DNA of 64,000 nucleotides from Rhizobacter sp. Root1238 (GTDB lineage Bacteria; Pseudomonadota; Gammaproteobacteria; Burkholderiales; Burkholderiaceae_C): NCBI RefSeq assembly GCF_001425825.1, contig NZ_LMDM01000001.1, positions 476,257 to 540,256 of the forward strand, read 5' to 3'. Shown piece by piece: positions 55,101 to 61,772 of this stretch (position 1 is its first letter; each line of letters starts with the position of its first letter). The notes under the pieces were generated by a model. It saw only the letters and a program-made list of their open reading frames with translations, ran no database searches and was not told where the DNA came from. The position numbers and the translations under genes were made by a program.

Positions 55101-57247
55101 ACGTTGATGCTGATGGCCGCCGAGGTCTTGACGGCGCCCTGGTTGTCCGTCGCGCGAGCGCTGACGGTATGCGTTCCCGCAGCCACGTTGCGCCAGACGA
55201 AGTTGTAAGGCGGGGCCGATGTCAGTGTGGCAATCACGCTGGCACCGTCGAGCAGTTCCAGCTTGGCGATGCTTCCATCGGCATCGCTCGCGGTGGCGCT
55301 GAGCGGAATATCCCACCCGGGTTGGTAGGTCACACCGTTCATTGGCGCAGCCATCGCCACGACCGGCGGCGCGTCGACGCTGAAGTTCACGGCCGCAGAG
55401 TCGACGGTGGCCCCGCTGTTGTCGACGGCACGCGCCTGCACGCTGTGCGCGCCGGTGGCGTTGGTGCTCCAGACCAGCGTGAACGGCGCACTCGTCGCCG
55501 AGCCTGCGAGAGCACCATCCACGCGGAATTCGACCTTGGAGATACTCCCATCGACATCGCTGGCCTGGGCCACAAGGTTGACCGTAGCCGGCAAGCCGTT
55601 CGTGATGACGGTCCCGTTCCCCGGCGAGGTCAGCGAGACGGTGGGCGCCTGGTTCACCACCCAGTTGAAGGCGGTGGAGTCCGTGGACGCCCCATAGGCA
55701 TCCGTCACACGCGCCACGATGCTGTAGCTTCCGCGACCAACGCCGGACCAGTTGAACGCAAAGGGAGGTGCGGTCAGTGCCGCGGAGATCGCAGTCCCGT
55801 TCGCGAAGTAGGTGACGTTGCTCACTCCACCAATGCTGTCGCCAGCAGCGGCCTGCATCGCAAGGCTACCCGGCGCTAACCCGTTCGCATTGGTGGTACT
55901 CAGCGAAACCGTCGGGCGATCGTTTGCAATGACGGCGACGGAAGCTGAATTCTGGGCAAGGCCACCGTTGTCGGTGGCACGCGCCACGATGCCGTAGCTT
56001 CCCGGTCCCATGCCGCTCCAGGTGAACGCGTACGGCGGCGCAGCGAGCGCGCTGCTGATCGCGGTCCCATTGGCGAAGTATTGAACGGAGGCAATGCTTC
56101 CGTCGACATCCGATGCCGTTGCGGTCAGGCTGAAACTGCTCGGTGCCGTCGAGACGGTGCCATTCGCAGGCGTCGTCAGCGTCACGCTGGGAGCCTGATT
56201 CACCACCCAGCTGAATGCAGCAGTGTCTGTCGTCGCGCCGTAGGCATCCGTCGCACGCGCAACGATGCTGTAGTTCCCCCTGCCGACACTGGCCCAATTG
56301 AAGGTGTAGGGCGCCACACCGAGCGCCCCTGAGATCGCGTTGCCATTGGCGTAATAGGTGACGCTGCTGACGCCTCCGACACTGTCAGCGGCGCTCGCTT
56401 GCAGCGTGATGCTGCCGGGTGCAACGCCGTTGGCGTTTGCCGTACTCAATGCAACGGTCGGACGGTCATTGGCCACTACGGCGACGGCCGTGGAGTCTCT
56501 CGTGAGTCCCTCGTTGTCGGTGGCCCGGGCGACGATGCTGTAGCTTCCGGCGGACATGCCGCTCCAGCTGAACGCATACGGAGATGCAGCAATTGCACCA
56601 CTGATCGCGGCACCATTTGCGAAGTATTGAACCGAGCTCACGGTGCCGTCCGAATCGGACGCCGAGGATGTGAACCCGAAACTGCTCGGCATGGTCGACA
56701 CCGTGCCGTTGGCCGGTGTTGTGATACCGATGTTGGGCGCCTGCATCGCGACCACATTGACCGTCACCGTCACCAATGCGCTGGAGGTCACGCCCGTCCT
56801 GGCATCATCCGTCGCCTTCACGCCCAGCGCGTGCGTACCCGGAGAGACACCGGAAAAGGTGTAGGTGTAGTCGGAGTACGGTCGCTCCAGATCCGGATCT
56901 TGTCCGTTGGACGTGATCGTGGCATTGCCAAGCAGAGTTCCGTCCAGATAGACGCCGACGTTCCGGATGGGGAACGTGTAGGGGCCGCCGGTGGTCACAA
57001 CCACATCGCCCATGGCGCGCCCTGTCACGGTGACGTTGACCGTGCCGGTCGTCCGCAGGGTGAGGTTGTTCGCCGGCTGACTGATGGCAACGGTCGGATA
57101 TGCGCATCGCGTGTTCACGCATCCGGCCACGGCCGCAGGGGCGGCGAGCCAGCTTGCCACGTAGATCGCTGCAAAGGCGTACGTGCCAGACGCTGCTCGT
57201 TGGAATGCGCGGCGCATGGCGCCGCCATCGTTCCTTTGGAACTTCAT
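49142..57247 (-). CDS. Giant secreted Ig/SpvB/VCBS/RHS polymorphic toxin
   Basis: The 2701-residue protein starts at 57247 with GGGAGG 7 bases upstream and has a signal peptide (to about 41). Domains in order are: about seven Ig-like repeats (about 50-720), a SpvB/TcaC-like region ([22 protein letters not shown], about 725-850), about seven FG-GAP/VCBS repeats with D-V-N-G-D-G-x-x-D-x-C (about 1040-1395), then YD/RHS repeats and the RHS core ([63 protein letters not shown], ending near 2465). A C-terminal part of about 235 residues follows the core. Its last 75 residues ([33 protein letters not shown]) look like a small toxin module of unknown activity. No VgrG or T6SS gene is nearby, so Sec export is expected. 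Confidence 0.9.
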   Translation of the reverse strand: [2701 protein letters not shown]

Positions 57248-57611
57248 TGATTTCCTCCCTCCATTGGCTCGAGCGCGCAGGCCTTTGACTTGTATGCGGC
57301 CAGACTGCTGAAGAGCCATGCAATATAAAAATCCGATGGCTTGAGCATCCACTTGAAATAGCGTCTGCCCATCGGTTGCGACTGATTACAACAGCGCGCA
57401 CGGAAGCAAGTCAATAGCGTGGCGCCTGCAGCCGTTACTCCAGTCGCATCGTGGAGCCACGAATGCCGATCCATCGTCATCTTCTTCTCCCTGATCAAGC
57501 GGGTTGCGATTGCGAACGCGCAGTCTTGCGATCCCGCTCAGCAAGCGTCAGGTGAAAGATGTCCGGGTCAGCTTTCTCAGATAGCGGGTTCTCGAAAAGT
57601 GATGGCCCGTC
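57248..57611. other. Upstream region of the RHS toxin gene
   Basis: These 364 bases are richer in A+T than the surroundings (for example AATATAAAAATCC near 57323). On the minus strand there is a TATATT hexamer near 57320 that could serve as a -10 element, but no matching -35 was found. A frame of 84 codons with a purine-rich leader ends by overlapping the RHS start (ATGA). It has no recognisable protein character and is not called. Confidence 0.5.
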
Positions 57612-58529
57612 TCAGACGTCATGCACGCCCGCGCCGTCAACACGCAACGCGCCCTGCCTCGCCAATTCAGCCACGAGGTGCTTGCAACCGGTCGACGCAT
57701 CGGCCCAGCCGAGCTGCCGAGCGATGCCGGCGAACAGCCGCGTGCCTTCGGCCCAGGCCAGCAGGCCCGGCCAGTCCTGCGCGCGCTGCTCCATCAGGTG
57801 GTACTTCAGCAGCACCTTCGCGCCGTGGCGCGCGTGGCGCAGCGGGTCGGCTCGGAAGCCGGCCAGCCGCGATCGGGCGCGCGACAACGCACCGGCCACA
57901 TCGTCGAACGGCGCGCCGTGGCCCGGCAGCACCACTCGCACCGGCAGGCGCTCGATCAGGTCGAGCACCGCGGCGACCTCGTCGAACGCATCGACGCCGT
58001 CGAGCTCCGGGAACACCACGCCGAAGCCGTTCTCCCACAGCGCATCGGCCGAGACGAGCACGCCGTCGCGGTCGTCGAACAGCATCAGCGACTGCGGGTC
58101 GTGGCCCGGTGCCGCGAGTGCCTGCCAGCGGCGGCCGCCCACCTGCAGCACCTCGCCCGACGCGAGCGACGACTGCGCGCTGAAGCGCTCGCAGCGCTGG
58201 CCGGTCGCGCGGTACGACAGCGCGTCTTCGTCCCAGGCCTGCACGGTGTCCCAGCTCGCGCGTGGCACCGTGATCTCGGCCCCCAGCGCGCGCTGCAGGC
58301 TCGCGTTGCCGCCGCAGTGGTCGGAGTGCAGGTGCGTGTTGACGATGCGCGCGAGCGGCGCACCGGCCAGCGCCTGCGTCACCAGCGCCAGCGTCTGCGC
58401 GGCATGCAGGCAATGCCCGCTGTCGATCAGCACCGCGCCCTCGTCGGGCCCGCCGTGCAGCAGCACGTTGTTCGACGACAGCCAGCCGCGCTCCAGCACG
58501 GCGATGCCGGCCGGCAGCACCACCGTCAT
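57612..58529 (-). CDS. Metallo-beta-lactamase-fold hydrolase
   Basis: The 305-residue protein has the MBL metal motif N-T-H66-L-H68-S-D70-H71-C-G-G, the later ligand histidine in AAPGHDPQS and an Asp in VLVSADALWENG. A final His is in VLPGHGAP. The C-terminal part (about 215-305) is helical, as in the glyoxalase-II-like/LACTB2 group. It is a likely hydrolase of thioester or similar small substrates; the substrate is unknown. The start overlaps the YceI stop by 4 bases, so the two genes form an operon. Confidence 0.88.
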   Translation of the reverse strand: MTVVLPAGIAVLERGWLSSNNVLLHGGPDEGAVLIDSGHCLHAAQTLALVTQALAGAPLARIVNTHLHSDHCGGNASLQRALGAEITVPRASWDTVQAWDEDALSYRATGQRCERFSAQSSLASGEVLQVGGRRWQALAAPGHDPQSLMLFDDRDGVLVSADALWENGFGVVFPELDGVDAFDEVAAVLDLIERLPVRVVLPGHGAPFDDVAGALSRARSRLAGFRADPLRHARHGAKVLLKYHLMEQRAQDWPGLLAWAEGTRLFAGIARQLGWADASTGCKHLVAELARQGALRVDGAGVHDV

Positions 58530-59176
58530 TGGCGGATCGCCTCGATGCCGATCTGCAGCTTCACGGTGTCGCCGACGAAGGGCAGCCCGTAGGTGATGCC
58601 GAAGCCGCTGCGCGAGAACTCGGCCTCGAAGTCGCCGCCGCAGACCTCGCGCTTCAGCACCGGGTGCGCGTAGCAGTTGAAGCTCGCGGCGCGCAGGCTC
58701 ACCGGCTGCGACGCGCCATGCAGCGTCAGCTCGCCGCGCAGCTCCGCCGGCTGGCCGTCGACGAAGCGGAAGTTGCTCGCGACGAAGTAGGCCTGCGGAT
58801 GGTTCTTCACGTCGAGGAAGCTGCTGCTGCGCAGGATGGTGTCGAGCGGCGCGACGCCGCTGTTGACGGTCGCGGTGCCGATCGTGATCGACGCCTCGCC
58901 GCGCTGCGCCGCGCGCTCCAGCGTGACGTGGCCGGCGATGTCGTCGAAGCGGCCACGGCTGGTCGAGGTGCCGAAGTGCCGCACCTCCCACTGGATGTGG
59001 GTGTGCGCCGGGTCGATCAGGTAGACCGCCGTCGTGTCGGCTGCAATCGAGGCCGGGGCAGGGGTGGGTTCGGCAGCGGCTTGTGCGGCCGCCAAGTGGG
59101 CGCCCGCCAGCAACGCGGCGCCCAGCAGGATGGCCCGCGCCGATGCGGGTTTCACAGGAGTGAGGATGAACGACAT
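58526..59176 (-). CDS. YceI-family periplasmic protein
   Basis: The 216-residue protein has a signal peptide (about 1-32) and a YceI lipocalin-like fold with YLIDPAHTHIQWEVRHFGTSTSRGRF, SFLDVKNHPQAYFVASNFRF, LTLHGASQPVSL and a C-terminal GFGITYGLPFVGDTVKLQI. YceI proteins bind isoprenoids such as ubiquinone-like or polyprenyl chains in a hydrophobic barrel. An Ala/Pro-rich segment between signal peptide and domain acts as a short linker. It is transcribed first, followed by the MBL hydrolase. Confidence 0.92.
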   Translation of the reverse strand: MSFILTPVKPASARAILLGAALLAGAHLAAAQAAAEPTPAPASIAADTTAVYLIDPAHTHIQWEVRHFGTSTSRGRFDDIAGHVTLERAAQRGEASITIGTATVNSGVAPLDTILRSSSFLDVKNHPQAYFVASNFRFVDGQPAELRGELTLHGASQPVSLRAASFNCYAHPVLKREVCGGDFEAEFSRSGFGITYGLPFVGDTVKLQIGIEAIRQ

Positions 59177-59245
59177 GCGTGCTCTCGGTGCCGACGGGCT
59201 GTCGATAATGCGTCATCCGGCCGATTGCTGCCGCCAAGGATGTCC

Positions 59246-61033
59246 ATGCCCGCAGTTCCGGCGGAAACCTCCGAGCCCTCGTCTCACTCCGGTGTCGACC
59301 TGGCGCGTCGCATGGCCGACGAGCAGACGGCCCTGCTCTACCACCGCTCGCACACCGCCACGCTGACCGGCGTGCCGTTCGCGCTGCTGATCTGCTGGGG
59401 GTTGATGCCGTATGGCACGCCGGCGCAGCTGTGGGTCTGGTTCGCGATGCGCTGCAGCGTCTCCACCGTGAGGCTGGTGCTGCGCCAGCGCTTCTTCGCG
59501 CAGGCCGAGCCGGCGACCCATCCGTGGCGCGGACGGCTGCTGGCGGTGCTGGCGCTGGACGGCTTCGTCTGGAGCCTGGCCGGCACCTGGCTGATCCCGC
59601 AGCAGCACCCGGACATCGTCGCGCTGATGATGGCCTCGCTGGTCGGCGTGTCGGCGGTCGCGGTGTTCGTGCTGCAGGCCGCGTCGTCGGCCTGCGTGGC
59701 CTTCCTGGTGCCGCTGCTGTTGCCGTCGGTGCTGGTGCAGGCGATGCAGGGCACGCGCGCCGGCATCTTCACCGCGATCGGGGTGCTGTTCTTCCTCGGC
59801 CTGATGCTGTGGGAGGCGCGTCGTGCCGAGCTGCGCATCCGCGAACTGCTGCGGCTGCGCTACACCACCGACCGCATTGCCGAAGAACGCGCCGAGGCGC
59901 TCGCGCTGGCGCAGCGGCAGAGCAGCGTGAAGAGCCAGTTCCTCGCGACGATGAGCCACGAGATGCGCACGCCGCTGCACGGCATCCTCGGGCTCGCGCG
60001 TCTGCTGCGGCGCCAGCCCGAGGCGCCGACGCCGGCGCAGTGGGACGTGATCGAGCGCGCCGGCGAGCACCTGCTGGCGCAGATCAACGACATCCTGGAT
60101 TTCTCGCACCTGCAGGGCGGCACCATCGCGCTGGCGCAGCAGCGCTTCGATCTGGCGCAGCTGCTCGACGACGTCATCGCGCAATCGTCCCTCGCGGCGA
60201 GCGAACGCGGGCTGCTGCTGCAGACCCGGCTGACGCTGACGCGGCCGGCGCTGGTGGTCGGCGATGCGGCGCGGCTGCGCCAGGTGCTGCAGCAGCTGCT
60301 GGGCAACGCGATCAAGTTCACCGAAGCCGGCTCGGTGACGCTGACCGTGAAGCACCACCCGGTGCGCGGGCGGCTGCGCATCGACGTGCGCGACACCGGC
60401 ATCGGCATCGCGGCGGTCGACCGCGGCCGCATCTTCGATGCGTTCCAGCAGGGCGACAACTCGTTTCGCCGCCGCTACGGCGGCACCGGGCTGGGCCTGA
60501 CGATCGCGCGCGAGCTGGCGCGGGCGATGGGGGGCGACCTGCTGTTCACCAGCGTGCCGGGCGAGGGCTCGAACTTCCGCCTGACGGTGACGCTGCCCAG
60601 TGCGCCGGCGGATGCGCCGGCCGAGGTGGTCGCACCGAATGGTGCGCGCCTGCTCAGCGGCCATGTGCTGCTGGCAGAGGACAACCCGGTGAACGCGCTG
60701 GTGGCCGAAGCGGCGCTGCAGGGATTGGGCCTGTCGGTGCAGGTGGTCGGCGACGGCGAGCAGGCGGTGGCTGCTTTCAAGGCGCGCCGGCCCGACCTGG
60801 TGCTGATGGATTGCCAGATGCCGCTGATGGACGGTTTCGAGGCGGCCCGCCGGATGCGCGAGCACGAGCAGGAATCGGGCGACGGCCGGCGCACACCGAT
60901 CGTCGCGCTGACGGCCAACGCGATGGACGGCGACCGCGAGCGCAGCCTCGCCGCCGGCATGGACGACCACATCGCGAAGCCGTTCAGGGACGATGCGCTG
61001 TGGGCCACGCTGCGGCGTTTGATGGCGACCTGA
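59246..61033 (+). CDS. Hybrid sensor histidine kinase with receiver domain
   Basis: The 595-residue protein has an N-terminal membrane domain of about six helices (about 45-185), a short coiled linker, HisKA with His238 (SHEMRTPLHGILGLA), HATPase motifs (LLGNAIKF, DTGIGIA, GGTGLGLTIA), and a receiver domain with Asp522 (LVLMDCQMPLMDGFEA). There is no PAS or extracytoplasmic sensor, so the multi-helix membrane part is the probable sensor, as in DUF-type quorum or lipid sensing hybrid kinases. AAGGA is placed 5 bases before the ATG at 59246; the ATG at 59240 is overlapped by it and less likely. Confidence 0.9.
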   Translation: MPAVPAETSEPSSHSGVDLARRMADEQTALLYHRSHTATLTGVPFALLICWGLMPYGTPAQLWVWFAMRCSVSTVRLVLRQRFFAQAEPATHPWRGRLLAVLALDGFVWSLAGTWLIPQQHPDIVALMMASLVGVSAVAVFVLQAASSACVAFLVPLLLPSVLVQAMQGTRAGIFTAIGVLFFLGLMLWEARRAELRIRELLRLRYTTDRIAEERAEALALAQRQSSVKSQFLATMSHEMRTPLHGILGLARLLRRQPEAPTPAQWDVIERAGEHLLAQINDILDFSHLQGGTIALAQQRFDLAQLLDDVIAQSSLAASERGLLLQTRLTLTRPALVVGDAARLRQVLQQLLGNAIKFTEAGSVTLTVKHHPVRGRLRIDVRDTGIGIAAVDRGRIFDAFQQGDNSFRRRYGGTGLGLTIARELARAMGGDLLFTSVPGEGSNFRLTVTLPSAPADAPAEVVAPNGARLLSGHVLLAEDNPVNALVAEAALQGLGLSVQVVGDGEQAVAAFKARRPDLVLMDCQMPLMDGFEAARRMREHEQESGDGRRTPIVALTANAMDGDRERSLAAGMDDHIAKPFRDDALWATLRRLMAT

Positions 61034-61036
61034 TCC

Positions 61037-61759
61037 TCAGTGCCCGCCGCCCAGGTACGCCGCCTTCACCGCCGGATCGTTCTTCAGCCGTTCGGCCGGG
61101 CCGTGCACCGAGATGCGGCCGTTCTCCAGCACGTAGCCGTAGTCGGCGACGTTCAGCGCCGCGGCAGCGAACTGCTCGACCAGCAGCATCGTGACGCCTT
61201 CGGATTTGAGCCGCGCGATGATGCGGAACACCTCTTCCACCAGGATCGGCGCGAGCCCCATCGACGGCTCGTCGAGCAGCACGATCTCGGGGTTCAGCAT
61301 CACCGCGCGCGCCATCGCGAGCATCTGCTGCTCGCCGCCCGACAGCGTGCCGGCCAGCTGCTCGCGCCGCTCCTTCAGCCGCGGGAACAGCTCCAGCGCG
61401 CGCTCCAGGTCGGCGCGCACGTCGCCGCGCGGGCGGCTGCCGGTCAGGCGCGGAAAGGCGCCGAGCGTCAGGTTGTCGGTCACCGTCATGGTCGCGAACA
61501 CGCGCCGGCCTTCGGGCGAATGCGCGAGCCCGCGCTGGGCGATGTGGTACGACTCCAGGCCGTCGATGCGCTGGCCGTTCAGGCTGATCTCGCCGGCGCT
61601 CGGCTTGATCATCCCGGAGACGGCGCGCATCGTCGTCGTCTTGCCGGCGCCGTTCGAGCCGATCAGCGTGACGACCTGGCCCTTCGGCACCTCGATCGAG
61701 ATGCCGTGCAGCACCTGCACCTTGCCGTAGCCGGCTTCGAGTTTCTGGATGGTCAGCAT
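61037..61759 (-). CDS. livF: Branched-chain amino-acid-type ABC transporter ATPase
   Basis: The 240-residue ATPase has Walker A GSNGAGKT (Lys40), the LivF-type AQRGLAHSPEGRRVFATMTVTDNL, signature LSGGEQQM and Walker B VLLDEPSMGLAP. It is one of two ATPases of the HAAT-type importers for hydrophobic amino acids and related carboxylates or amides. The gene lies 13 bases after the fused permease-ATPase gene. Confidence 0.94.
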   Translation of the reverse strand: MLTIQKLEAGYGKVQVLHGISIEVPKGQVVTLIGSNGAGKTTTMRAVSGMIKPSAGEISLNGQRIDGLESYHIAQRGLAHSPEGRRVFATMTVTDNLTLGAFPRLTGSRPRGDVRADLERALELFPRLKERREQLAGTLSGGEQQMLAMARAVMLNPEIVLLDEPSMGLAPILVEEVFRIIARLKSEGVTMLLVEQFAAAALNVADYGYVLENGRISVHGPAERLKNDPAVKAAYLGGGH

Positions 61760-61772
61760 GTCGTGGTCATCC

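Noticed and set aside
49142..57247. Type VI secretion effector
   Set aside because: A Sec-type signal peptide is present and no VgrG, PAAR, Hcp or Eag chaperone gene is in the window.
57244..57498. 84-codon minus-strand ORF whose stop overlaps the RHS start, with a purine-rich leader
   Set aside because: The translation has no membrane, signal or domain pattern and its last residues simply read the RHS ribosome-binding site. It would need conservation evidence to be called.
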